DNA of 64,000 bases from contig OW203773.1 in assembly GCA_934045905.1 (NCBI GenBank), positions 20,633,246-20,697,245 on the forward strand, in the 5' to 3' direction. Source of the DNA: Leuctra nigra (lineage: Eukaryota > Arthropoda > Insecta > Plecoptera > Leuctridae). Positions 42,571 to 54,500 of the stretch are shown in pieces (position 1 is the stretch's first letter; each line of letters begins with the position of its first letter). The position numbers and the translations under genes are program-made. Under the pieces are notes generated by a model. That model was not told where the DNA came from. It saw nothing but the letters and a program-made list of their open reading frames with translations, and ran no database searches.

Positions 42571-42870
42571 CCCCTCCCCCAAACAAAATCTAATTTTAAA
42601 ACTTGAAAATATAAAAATATATACACGTTTTCTACGCACGCAACCATGACCAATTTGCCAGGGAGATTCTATGAGAACAAACACACTTTATGTGGACGTA
42701 CTCACCCTAACATCCAAACCACCCCTAATTGAGGAAAACTAACGTTAAAAATGAACACGTTACCTACGCGCGTGAGCATGACCGCTTATTATGCAGACAA
42801 TCTACGGGAAGCAGCCGACATTATAGGGTAGTACTCATCCCCTTCCCCAAACCACCCCTACGTGGTAAAC
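42571..42870 (+). repeat. Minisatellite units right of the LINE
   Basis: Two or more ~130-bp units with ACACGTTTTCTACGC, ATTCTACGGGAAG or related strings and TACTC at unit ends, the same family as 36108-36232. The LINE sits at a unit junction. Confidence 0.7.
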
Positions 42871-42954
42871 ATTTTATGATCTTGACTAATTCGGGTCAAG
42901 AAACATGACCTCCGCATCAGGCTAACAGTTGGAGACAGTTGGGTTCAGTTACCC

Positions 42955-43305
42955 AATTTTTGCGCCGGGTCCCAGAATTTGTGCTGACATTGGGGGGGGG
43001 GGGGGAGGGGAGGGGGGGGGGGGGGGAGTTAACCCCCCCCCCCTATCTTTAGGGGTTGATATCTCGACAACTAGCAGAGCACAAATTCTACAAATTTGCA
43101 GGGTTGTAGCACAAATTGGACACAAATTTTTGCGCATGGTCCCAAAATTTGGGCTAAGGTGGGGGGGGGGGGGGGGCACTTTCAAGGGTTGATATCTCGG
43201 AAACTAGCAGAGCACAAATTATAAAAATTTACAGGGTTGGAGCACAAATTGGGCAGACATTTTTGCGCATGGTCCCAGAATTTGTGCTGGGTTGGGGGGG
43301 TCAAC
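42955..43305 (+). repeat. Tandem repeat with poly-G tracts
   Basis: Three ~140-170-bp units share TTTTTGCGC, GGTCCCA, AATTTG, GGGTTGATATCTCG and ACTAGCAGAGCACAAATT, each with a G-run. The first run, 42992-43026, is only briefly interrupted and is followed by a C-run near 43034, so hairpin or quadruplex folding is likely. Confidence 0.75.
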
Positions 43306-43579
43306 TTCACGCACCTTATTTACTTATTTAGAGTTGGTCTGTGAATACGACCCAAAACTGTTTCACCCACTTCAATATCTATTGTAAACAAAATAAATTG
43401 ATTACACACTAAATAAAAAGTAACCCATATAAAATATAATTATCGATGAAATTAATTTCGCATTATTTCATAACAATCTATTTTAAAATTTATTATGTGT
43501 TCAAGACTGACGAAACTCTGAAGTAGACCAAGAGATCACAGTTGTGAATATTAGTCACGCGTGGCTTATATTGCGTGAA

Positions 43580-44095
43580 GAGTAGTGCCATTCGAAAGCA
43601 CTAATTGAGCACTAATTTTTCACCTACTTTGAAAGCTTTCCGATTAGTGGGGCCTTCGGCACGCCCCAAGATAAAGTACAAATATCTCCGAAAATATGAA
43701 AGCACTAATTGTGGGAGTGGTGCCATTCGAAAGCACTAATTGAGCACTAATTTTTCACCTACTTTGAAAGCTTTCCGATTAGTGGGGCCTGCGGCACGCC
43801 CCAAGCCTAAGTACAAATATCTCCGAAAATATGAAAGCACTAATTGTGGGAGTAGTGCCATTTGAAAGCACTAATTGAGCACTAATTACTGGTATCCATC
43901 CGGAAATTAGTGCTTTCATGGGCCGTGCTACGTGAAGTTGGCAGCACCCACAGACAAATGCTCGTATCTCCCAAAATAATTGAGCACTAATTCTCGGTAT
44001 GGACTTAAGTAGAAGCACTAATTATGCACTAATTCCTGTTGTCATTCCCGCAATTAGTGCTCTCATGGGCCGTGCCAACTTCACGGACCTCAGCA
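43580..44095 (+). repeat. Tandem repeat dense in GCACTAATT
   Basis: About 2.5 units of ~145 bp with GTGCCATTCGAAAGCACTAA, CTTTGAAAGCTTTCCGATTA and GCACGCCCCAAG. GCACTAATT or its complement AATTAGTGC occurs well over ten times, often doubled, and continues after the unit structure decays. Confidence 0.8.
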
Positions 44096-46121
44096 ACTGT
44101 GCGCTCAAGTGTGCAGTGGAAAAGTTTATGTTTGAAAAATCTGATCTGATTTTTAATCTCGCGCGCCAGTGATTTTCTTCGATCATTTGCAGAGTTTTGC
44201 ATAATATTTTGCTACATCAACGTTACTAAATCGTGATCTTCGCTTTATTATGAATTCGATGATAAAAAATGTGAGTATAAACAGTAATATCAGTTAATTA
44301 TATCACGATATGGAATGACTCATTTTCAATACCAAAAGCAGATGTTTCGTCCCAACTTGCGTGATACCCACTTGATAGAATCCATACAACAAAGATGCTC
44401 CCTTTCAATTCCAATAAGGTTTACCCTATAGGCAGCGTGTTTAGACAACAGATGGCACTGCAAAAGTACAGACAGAGCCACCTAATCTGTGGGAAGGAAG
44501 CTTACCTTTTGGCAAGGTGTCCAAGTCGCTGCAGTTATATGTTATGTTGCTGCACATATTACGCATTATCAATTCTTAAAATTTACACAAGTTTATCTAA
44601 TGTTTATTCGCCTACAAAATATTAACAACAAAGTGTTCACAATTTCACTGAATCTGATCACAATATTAATTTGCGCGACTAAGTTCTGATTCCGAAATAT
44701 TTTGAGTACATTTGTTGACATCTGATCGGTTGCTAGGTCACGGCCAATGAGAAATAAAACAGTTGACGATCTTTCCACAAATCAAGATTCATGGACATCA
44801 TTTCTACATTCATACTAGTAGAGACGGTTGTCTCACTCCTATACTGATAACATTGACCGCAGTGAAGCCTTTTCAGACCCTGTGATTGGGGAAATCTGGG
44901 TGGCCCCGGTGATTTAAGCGAAGTCTATAGCGTGAAGAGTGAACTACTTGATGACCAATCTCTGACGATGGATCAACCGCTAATTCATAGAACACACTTG
45001 ATGTGCCTGCTGGCACGTAGAATAGCTGTTATTTGACGATATTTAATGGTTTTATAGTTTAATTGTAAATTGCTGATATAAAACAAAAGAAGATCGTGCA
45101 TAGCATATAAATGCAACGACGGCTCAATGGGTAAATTTAGCAGTTAGTTAATATTTTTACCACTAGTGCTGATATATGCGCTAACGATGCCGGGTACCCC
45201 AATTATTTCTCATGTCGAAAAGGCTTCACGTTCATTGGTGGAGTGAGAATACCTCTGCTATAGTGTAAGTGTATATCTATATATATCTCTCTGCCGTGCA
45301 CAAATGTTGCTAATTTCTCTCACTCGTGGCGAACACTCGGTGCCTATATATGTCAGTGGGACCTCGTTCCCTGTAGAAGTTCCTACACGCAAGTCAAATA
45401 TTATTTCAAGCAACTTCAGGCTTAGGTAGTCACTTTGGTTCATTGAAGGGACCTACGTCATACACGTAACAATAAGACCAATGTTAGGTACGTCTAGGCT
45501 GAACCACCTTTTGTCAAGGGTTAAGGGGGGCACCTGTACGACTTGTTTATTTATATATCTGATATTCACTACCCTTTTAAAATTCACTTTTATAAGGCAG
45601 GTATTTTTTAACTATATGTAGCTTTTTGTGTAGGATGACAGTTATGGCTTTTTTCACTGGCCGCAATCGAGCCTTTGAAATTTGCATTGAGTTTTGTATG
45701 GTGACGTGATTTCAGTGCAGCCATAGTGTGGCCAGTGGAAAACGCAATTACATAATTAACTAAAATTCATTTGTTTCCACTTACATTTCAATGTGCAGGC
45801 CTTGGTTTGATTAGATTTTTTCATTTATCAACCAATGAGTGAGACTTGGACGACGTACATTATGACTTGGGTCATTCTTACGTCAGGCCGTATCAATTTA
45901 CGACACAGGGATCCTTCTTACTATTGCTACTTTTGTGGGAAGGTATATTGGTCATAGCAGCTCGGAGTCCTATAGTCTTGAAATCGGCGATTTATATTAG
46001 AACCGTTTAAGTTTTCATTGTATAAAACTTGGAAAAATTGCGGGCTTATAGTTGTCAAATATGTTTTTAGTTTTAAACAAAAAATCCCGAACGTTTTTAG
46101 AACGCCGATTTCGAGACTTGC
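44096..46121. other. Intergenic stretch without a supported gene
   Basis: Short frames only. A phrase near 45072 (GCTGATATAAAACAAAAGAA) is shared with 5535, and TCTC...GTGGCG...CACTCGGTGC near 45310 recalls 1035-1075; both are minor repeat traces. Confidence 0.45.
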
Positions 46122-46271
46122 GTTGCTGGAGGGTTATTCTAAAATGTCCTTGTCGTCTCGTTTCACGTGATACGGGCTCACTGCACACTGGAGTGCTATC
46201 TATTTAACATGGCAGTGGCACCGTATCAATTGGTACGACACGACAAGGAAATTTAGAATAACCGCCCTTCA
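46122..46271. mobile_element. 150-bp MITE with ~55-bp inverted arms
   Basis: GGGTTATTCTAAAATGTCCT / TGTCGTCTCG at the left pairs with CGACACGACAAGGAAATTTA / GAATAACCGCCC at the right, and TGATACGG with CCGTATCA inside. Class not determined. 46272-46552 is unremarkable apart from the repeat shared with 34996. Confidence 0.6.
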
Positions 46272-46552
46272 TCTAGCAGTTAAATAACAACTTTTCTAAA
46301 AAAAAGGGGGGGTCAATAAGTATCATAATTGGATTTACAAAACTTTAAAAAAAGGAAAATAAGGATGTGGCGAGTTGGGCGTGTGACTTCACCATAGGAT
46401 TTACCGGTTAAATCGAACTTGCCGCGTCAACAATGATATCAAAGCTGTGCCCAAGATGCCTCAACTCAAAAGCTTTGGTTTTGTGACCCAACATGGATCA
46501 CTTTATTTTCATTCATTCGACCACGGCTATACTAACAGCTTTTTACTTTTTA

Positions 46553-47450
46553 TTGAGCGAGCGAAGCGAGCGTCCTTTTGGCTCTATTGGCACGGACCTC
46601 TGTTTTTTTTTTTTTTTGTTTTTTTTTGATTTTTTGGCTGCTACCTGGAGCAATGGAAGTTGCACCGTTTCACCGATCGATCTGAAATTTTGCACACATG
46701 TAGAGACAACCTTTTCTGTTTGCTGACCCTAATTTTTTTTGAAATCCATTGATTGGTTGAAATTTAAATAAACATCTCCTGATAGGCTAAAAAATGAAAA
46801 TGGACTTCGACAAATGTGATCGACCTTATATTTTGCATGGTCATTAACACCATCATTGTCTCTTATTTTACAAATTTTCAGCCAAATCCTCCCATTGGTT
46901 AAAATTTAAAAAAATATTTCATGTGCTTTTTGAAATTTAAACCAGAACCGTTTGACCGATCAACTTGAAAATTTGCATGGTCATCGGGTCCAACATCATC
47001 TGTATTTTTGACAATTTTCAGACTAAACTGTGTTTAAATTCAAAAGTTATTGACAGTTTACGGCTATTTTGCGTGTTGGCTATCATATTTCTCGAATTTC
47101 ATATTTCACGGCATCTTCGAATCTTCACTTCAAGGTTGTTAGAGCAGAAACTTTCAAACGAATATTATGAAACTGATATGACCGTTTAAAATTTTTTTGA
47201 ACGATATCCTGTGATTTTTGGAAGTTAACAAGGAATCGTTTAATCATAAAGATCAATCGATCAACTTAAAACTTTGCATGGTTATTGGGACCTATATTTT
47301 AGGAATTGTTGGATATTTTCATACAAGTCTGTAACGAAATTAAAGAATTATTGGCTTTTAAGGACATTTTCGATAAACAGAATTTTGGTTCGAGGTGTTG
47401 CGCGTTATCCGTGCTCGCTCATCAACGCGTTACTCAGAGCGTTTTCCTAG
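46553..47450 (+). mobile_element. Non-autonomous Helitron-like element, full copy 3
   Basis: Same layout as the copy at 20281: TTGAGCGAGCGAAGCGAGCG start, T-rich tract, internal CGATCTGAAATTTTGCACAC phrases, and GCTCGCTCATCAACGCG ... GTTTTCCTAG end. The left flank ends in A and the right flank starts with T. Confidence 0.72.
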
Positions 47451-47762
47451 TATATAAATAACTAGTGTAGAAAGATGAGATATTTTCAAAATGGCTTAAC
47501 CATATTCTCATAACGGAAATACACATGTTTTTCAATTAGCCTCATCTACTATAGGGTGAGACGAGGAGATCGCTTCGACTGACTTCTGATGGTGCGATTT
47601 GTCGGCGTATCAGATTATTTGAGCGATAATCATTTTTTTGTATGATACAATCCCAGTATTCACCCCAGCGAGGAAGGACTGCAACTGGAATCAAAGCTCA
47701 GACCTTCGGAATACAACTTCAAGGTATTATCTTTGAGTCTAACCTGCTCGGTGTATTCGCAG

Positions 47763-47947
47763 TTGCTGCCATGTCTCTTAATCTGCCTGATAGTCGTGAT
47801 TGGACACGCAACTGCAGAGTTGAACCTTGACAAGCTCTTCTGCTTCCACTGCGAGAGAAAAGACCCCAAGTGTTCGAATCCAACAAACGACACGCTCAAA
47901 GAGTGTGACAGTAGGGTTGAATGCTGTTTATCCACTCAAACAGAAAG
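47763..47947 (+). CDS. Exon of a second Ly6/uPAR-like secreted protein
   Basis: An acceptor (GTATTCGCAG) ends at 47762 and a donor (AG|GTATAT) follows 47947. It reads LLPCLLICLIVVIGHATA, a signal-peptide core, then ELNLDKLFCFHCERKDPKC, NPTNDTLKECDSRVECC and LSTQTE. It aligns with the exon at 5120-5289 in cysteine pattern (CFHC, KC or QC, EC, CC), length class and both intron phases (0 in, 2 out). The two are paralogues on opposite strands. A degenerate SINE lies immediately upstream (about 47655-47730). The first coding exon and following exons were not located, so the gene may be large or a remnant. Confidence 0.62.
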
Positions 47948-48827
47948 GTATATTTTATATTAATTAATTTGCTGACGCAGTAATAAGAAATCGGGTTCCC
48001 TACTGGCTGATTCCACCAGTATAATTTACTAATTTTAAATACAGTTGTTGCGGCACTATTGAATACAATTTTCTAACTTTTCTCACAGAAACATATATAC
48101 CTACTTTTGAATGTAAAAATTATTTGCATATTTTTTACTTTTGTCGTTTAGAAGATACGGGTCTTAAAGGTTTGTAGAACATGCAAAACAGGGTATCGGC
48201 ACGTCTTGCATTTGAACTAATAACAAAGATAATTGTGTTCAACCAGCGTTGTTAGATTCAGAAAGTTCATCTTTCAAAAAAAAATCAACATTTCATTGGG
48301 GAAACTAACTGTGCAAATTTGGGGTGCACATTTTCGGCGGGAAATCGTTTTTTTTTTTAAATTTTTGAGGCAATATTTTTCGTTAGTTAATTATAAATAT
48401 CATTAAATATTCATTAAATATCCAAATCTTTGGGAATTTAATTTTTTCCATTTTCAAGGAAAATTATAGTCATAGTACCTAGTCATAGTACGGAAAAGGG
48501 GGACCTCATATAATCTGTAAAAAATACGAATAAATTCGTGATGTTAATTTCTCAATATTTGGTTTTGTATATCAAGTTATCTTAAAACTGACAATTGATT
48601 CAAAATTATCATATTTATATAAGTATTATCTTCAGGTTGTACTACACCTTGGGCTTATATATTTTAAGCCATCTAAAGCGAGAATGAAATCTTGATTGTT
48701 GATATTTATAGTAAAAATTAAAATAATAATCATGCACCATACACATTTTAATATCATTTTTTTTATAAAATCAGAATCAGCAGTGCGATTGTGTAACTAT
48801 TTCCGAGTCAGACGAGTACATGTCTAA
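47948..48827. other. AT-rich stretch after the Ly6-like exon
   Basis: If the exon is real this is intron. No further Ly6-like exon was seen here. Confidence 0.35.
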
Positions 48828-49028
48828 CGCCCGATTTACACGGTCACATTTCTTGAACAACTTCTGTGTCACATTCTCAGTTTTCACACAATTTTGCATT
48901 TACACGAAGCAACTTTCTGTCACAGAACTTAAAACATGTTCTAATTTCCTTCAAGACTTGTGACAAAGACTGTGCCAAAGACTGTGACACAGAAGTTGTT
49001 CAATAAATGTGACCGTGTAAATCGGGCT
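48828..49028. mobile_element. 201-bp Tourist-like MITE (TAA-flanked)
   Basis: The ends GCCCGATTTACACGGTCACA and the reverse complement of TGTGACCGTGTAAATCGGGC pair for over 50 bp, including the TTCTGTGTCACA region. TAA lies on both sides (48825-48827, 49029-49031), as expected for PIF/Harbinger targets (TWA). Confidence 0.75.
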
Positions 49029-49031
49029 TAA

Positions 49032-51136
49032 CATTACCGACGTACATCTAAGTCATAGTCGAGTTTGTAAGGAAATAGATGTAAGTCGTTAGCAAACAGG
49101 GAAACACGTCACTTCCGGCAAAAGTGAATCAAATATTCTACATTATAGATTTGTTTTTTATTATAAAACTTACCGAATTACATCTCAATAATATTTAAAA
49201 CTTCCTACCGTAATAACTAGTAAATATTATAATGTTTTATTCCCTTGAATATTAAAATAAACATCGTGTGACCTCAACAACTTTGTTTCACACTTGAGTC
49301 ACATGGGACCGTGGAAGAAAATAAATTAAGGTAGTACCTTCATTATACATATATATAAGAAAAAAAATCTTGAAATTACAAGTTCAGAAAACGTTTTCCT
49401 ACATTTCAACTATATTTAAGTATAAAAGAATCATAAAATGTCATTTAACTTGCAACCCCTGTCTTATAGCGAGGTTTCAATTTATTGCCTTCCGAGAATG
49501 AACAAAACTGTAACACAGAAGGTATAGGGAAATCATTTAGTTTTTGGTTGATAACTTTTAAAATAGCACACGTTGGTATTGTTTTCAATTTTTTTTCCTA
49601 ATAGAATGTCAAACTATCTATCTAGAAATCAGTTTTTTGAAAAAACGTTGAACCTCAGTAAAATTCAAAACTCGAAAATAGCATGGAAAACGTCATAATT
49701 TTAATGGCCCCCATAAGACTACATGTTAAAAATAGGAATTTATAACTACAATATCTCAAAATCTAGACAAGAAGTTGTTCATATTTCACAGTATCTTGTA
49801 AATAGTGATTATTGATACCTCGGCCAAAAATAGGCTTATTTGGAAGATATGAGATATCAGTTGTGCTACCTTAATTCAACTTGTCGCCTGGCTATTTTAA
49901 ACACTGTGTTTGACGTAATTAATAAACACACGCTTGTCAAATGAATAAAAACTAATAAACTAAACATCGCAACACATGAAAAAGTGAGTATGTTTACAAT
50001 TATTATCTGATTATATCGCAAATATGAGTCTATTCTTATTCTTCACTTCCGGTTTTAATGGCACTCGACATCAAAGGTCATACTGGCCAACGCTAATTTA
50101 TATTCGATATGTATAGTTTTATAATGTATGAATTTATTATTAGGTATTAGGTATATTTTTCACACGTTCTACTTTGGCACATAGGCCAACTTTGGTTATT
50201 GAGAGATACTTTATAGTTATTTAAGAGGAGTCCTCAGAGCGGCCTTATGAGATTTAAAATTAGCGATATTTGAGCAGTGTTAGCGGGTAATCGGTAAGAG
50301 TCTAAGACTTGCTTTCAACGAAATTTCGAATATTAGACATTCTAGATTGTTTCTTGTTAATCAAAATATCAAAATCATTTTTGATTTGTTAGTTACGTCA
50401 CTCCACGTGATGTAACTTTTTCCGATTTTTGATGCTGATTTGTGAGTGACTGAATAATGGTAAAAGAAATTTACAAACGCATAGTTCTTCGAAATGCTTT
50501 CTTCTACAAATGGTTCGAATTTCAATTTGCTATCTCTTATCGTTTGACCTGTATTATGGTTCTATATGGTTGCTAATTTCTAAATATTTTTCTGGTCCTC
50601 CTACGCCTGCTACGTAGGCCACATTGTATTCCAAGTTTTAGTGGGGTGAGTGAGCTGTGTCAACCATCAGATTAGGTACCTGCTAATAGGCGGAAAGAAG
50701 GGTCAAAATCAGACCAACGGTGTATTCTTGTAACACCTAACGCGACCCTTCTTGTAACGCCTAATGAGGGTCATTATACCTGCACTCCCGTGCAGAGCGC
50801 TTACTACTACCCTTGCCGAAAACATCTACCTATATTTTATACCCCCTACATCGGTCAGCTTAGCCTGGATGCCAAATCTACGACCAATCACAGTCAACTC
50901 AAATATCTACGACCAATCACAGTCAACTCAAATCTGATGCCAAATCTTTGGCCATTCACAGTGAACTGCTATACGGCAACAAAATAGGCTTATTCCAGAC
51001 ATTTATTTTTCAATATTTATGTAACTTTTTATGTATAACTTTTTATGTTACACGGGGTCTGAGGAGGTTATGTTAGAGGGAAAATGTGAAAGGAAATAAG
51101 TAACTACGACTACATTATCACATTACGAACGAAATT
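49032..51136. other. Intergenic stretch with a small CCAAT-bearing tandem repeat
   Basis: Mostly AT-rich. At about 50878-50935 the phrase CTACGACCAATCACAGTCAA occurs twice in tandem, with a looser third copy (GGCCATTCACAGTGAACT) near 50950. Doubled CCAATCA boxes could be promoter-like, but no transcript start is evident. Confidence 0.4.
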
Positions 51137-51142
51137 TTTATT
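51137..51142 (-). terminator. Polyadenylation signal AATAAA for the MULE gene
   Basis: AATAAA on the minus strand (TTTATT on plus), 55 bases after the stop codon at 51197, consistent with a short 3' untranslated region. Confidence 0.5.
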
Positions 51143-51196
51143 TTTAAAGGGTATTAAAACCAACGAATAAGGAACTAAATTTAATAAAAAAAGGAA

Positions 51197-51515
51197 CTAA
51201 TTATGTTTTAATACGTGTTTCACATGGTCAAAATAATATGTAAAGTCTATAATATCTAGCATGAAGTCTTCCTGAAGGGATCTGAACCGCTGTTCATTCT
51301 TGCGGTACCGCAGAGCTGAGGGCTTGACCGCGTGACCCCGGGTCAAGTCGGCCATTCTCATGTGTGCGTCCTGCTGAAGTTCCTTCAGAATCCCGACATA
51401 TTGGTAGATGGATTGAGGTCCTCGCCCATTCAAAATTCTTCCCAACTTGCTGTGCCAGCCCTCCACATGGTTGTTTGTACGCGGACCAACTGTCTCGAAA
51501 TGATTCCAAATACTC
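51197..51515 (-). CDS. MULE gene exon 6 (catalytic Glu, stop)
   Basis: Acceptor TCTTGGCAG. SIWNHFETVGPRTNNHVEGW holds the third acidic residue (VEGWH); ends HVLKHN and stop at 51197. Confidence 0.82.
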
Positions 51516-54500
51516 CTGCCAAGATGAAAGAGAAACATTATTCCATGTAAACTAACATAATTATGATAAGAAGGTTTTTCCAATAATATGAAATAAGTTT
51601 TTAAGTGTACATTTTTAAATATCAATCAATACAAACAATAATGAGAAGCACAGTTATTACCCCAAAAAATTAAAAGTAAATGTCAATGGACATTTTGGCT
51701 GGAAAACCAGCATGTTTCAAGAAAAATAATTGTGTATGATGTAATTTCTAGTTTTTTAACAATGGGTTTCCATTGTGAGTCTTTTGTTGCTAGGCAATAG
51801 AGCAACATGTGATGCCATTGTTAATTTTTCTGTATTTAATCTATTCATTAATCTATTCATTTAATCTATTCATCTATATTATTCCATGTAACTATATTAT
51901 TGTTACCTACGTGTTCCAACAAACCCTAATCCTATGGTATTTTTTACAACGATTGTACTCTTTGTAGACTTTGTACTACTACTTTGTATGATTGCAAATC
52001 GATTCAATCTTGTAATTTATTGGAATAAAAACTGAAACTGAAACAACTTTAAATTCTGCAAGGTAATTGGGACGATAGGTGTTTTTGACAGTTTTCAGAC
52101 ACATCTGTAGAGAACTTGAAGAGTTATTGACATTCTACGAGGATATTTTGTAAAAATTAAATAAAGGATATTCAAAGACAAAATTATCACTGCGACTTGG
52201 ACGTATTTCTTCTTCTCAATTATCAACGAATACGATCTAGTATAGAAAGCAAAATTTTCTATACAATTAAAAATTCACGCACGATATCGCCGGAATACGA
52301 AGGCTCGCTCATCAACGCGTTACACAGAGCGTTTTTCTAGTTATCTTAATTTTGTACGTACCGGTCGAACAACGCATAGTTCTGGTCCACCCACGTCTCC
52401 ACCAAGTAATCGTTGAACGACTCCCGCTGGTCGACAGTAATCTCTGGAGGCATCGGAGCGTCGTTTTCCAGGATCTGGAAACCATCATCCACGCAGCCAA
52501 TGGGTAGGAGGGGAAGAGCCATTGCCCTTTGAATCCACCTGCGTGTTGTGTCTGTGTTTCGATACTGGACAACAAGTCCCAATTCCTGCACCTTTTTGCA
52601 AGAAGGAGAAAATTAATTGTTAGTGTTTATCACAACTATTCACATTTATTGTAGCAAACACTGGTTTCGATAATTAGTACCCATAATAATCCAATTCTTT
52701 CTGCCAAAAGCAAGGGCGTATCCTGCAGTCCCCGTAGCCATACCCCCCCCCCCCCCCCCACCCGCACCTAATCAGACTTGAATCCGAAAATCCGAGCATT
52801 CTGATAAATAAAACATGACCTTATAGTACCTACTTAAATTACATCAGTTAGAATTGGAAAATTGTTCTAGAATAGGCCTGGGACCATTGATTCATTATCG
52901 GGCTATAATTAATTCAATTATTATCCAAATTCCAATAGTTTTTGAAAACTAACCTTTCTCCAGAGCGCCTGGTTGAAATGAAACAAGCACCCTTTTCTTG
53001 CTGCCGTTGGAAACTCGGTGCGCACGGCACCAAACACGGCCATCTCGAAATCGCTGAAAAATTCCTTTGGGGCCAAGTCAACTCCATTCGCCACACACAG
53101 ATCTTTGGTGTGGCGGAACACCCGCTCGTAGGTGGCTTGCGTTTTATTCGGCAGTAACGCATACACAAGTGGGAAAAGCTGAAAAATAGCTGCATTATAA
53201 TATTTGCATTGTGGGTACCGGCGCAAAAGATGCCCAAGTATCCTAATATCGCTACCTATTCTAAAACTATAATATTACTGAATTTTTCTTCTCGATAATC
53301 CTAAGTTTGGAGTTTTATAAACATTACCTCGCATTCATAAAACTGCACACAAACTTTATACTTTCTATTGATTCAATTTAATAAATATAAAGTATAAAGT
53401 TTGTGTACAGTTCTATGAATGCGAGGTAATGTTTATAATATTACTGTGTATAGTTCACAGAATTTTAAAAATGATTCAGGAAACAGAGAAACAGTGGTTT
53501 TATTTGCGTAAAGTAAAGACATATACAAATATTCACCTCTCCCTTGAAGTCACCATGCAGTGTGTAGAGCTGCTTAAACTGGAGTGGCATGGAGGTAAAC
53601 GTACCATCCATATACACCGTCTTTGCATCTCCCAATTTTTGTAAATTCCCAGTTGTAGAAAAAATCTAGAACATTAATGACAAACTTGGCGTTAGTAATA
53701 TTGATTATAGGTACTTATAACTAGGAACACGCTCTACATAATGCATTCTTGAGCGAGCTTCAAATATTTATTTAGATTTGTATAATATTTCAAAATTAAT
53801 ACAAAATTCTAACAGCAGCCATTTTTGATAAAAGTTAACATTTTATACCGCAGATAGATCACACCGTTGATTGGTATTTATCAAGGTAGGTATTTATCAT
53901 GAAAAAAGATGATAAATAAATATACTTATATATTTTAAACAGAAATTCCCAACATATTTATTATGCCACCGTATTTGTTCGTATGTAAAATCTACGTTCC
54001 GTCTAGCTATCTTCAGGATAAATAATACTAAAATAACATTCAAAAGCACTAGCAGTAGATCAGATATTACAATTCTATAAACAATTACTTACCAATACTG
54101 TTTCATCCCCACCCTCATTTACTTGGAGGAATTTCTCTCCAACAAGAGTTTCTCCCCACTTCCCATCAAGGATAATTTCCGAAATGTGATTCGGAATATG
54201 TGGGAGCGAACTTTTCCGGGCGTTGTAAAGTTGGGTTTTTATACTGTTAAAATCCGGTCTTGGGGGTGGTGGAAGAGGTGCTACGGATAAGGCAGTTTTA
54301 TTTGTCTCGTCTCTGCAATGGGATAAACAAATCATTAGTCAGAGGAGTATTGTTGTTTCATTACGTAAATGTCATACATTCGATAAATAACAATCCATTT
54401 TGTCTTAAACGTATACACTTAAGATAAGAGGTCCCTCACAGTAATTTTTCACAATTTATTTGAGATAAATGCAGGTGTTACTTGGTCTTAGATATCCCTC

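Noticed and set aside
42929..43192. Gly- and Pro-rich frames on both strands
   Set aside because: They arise from poly-G/poly-C runs in a tandem repeat.
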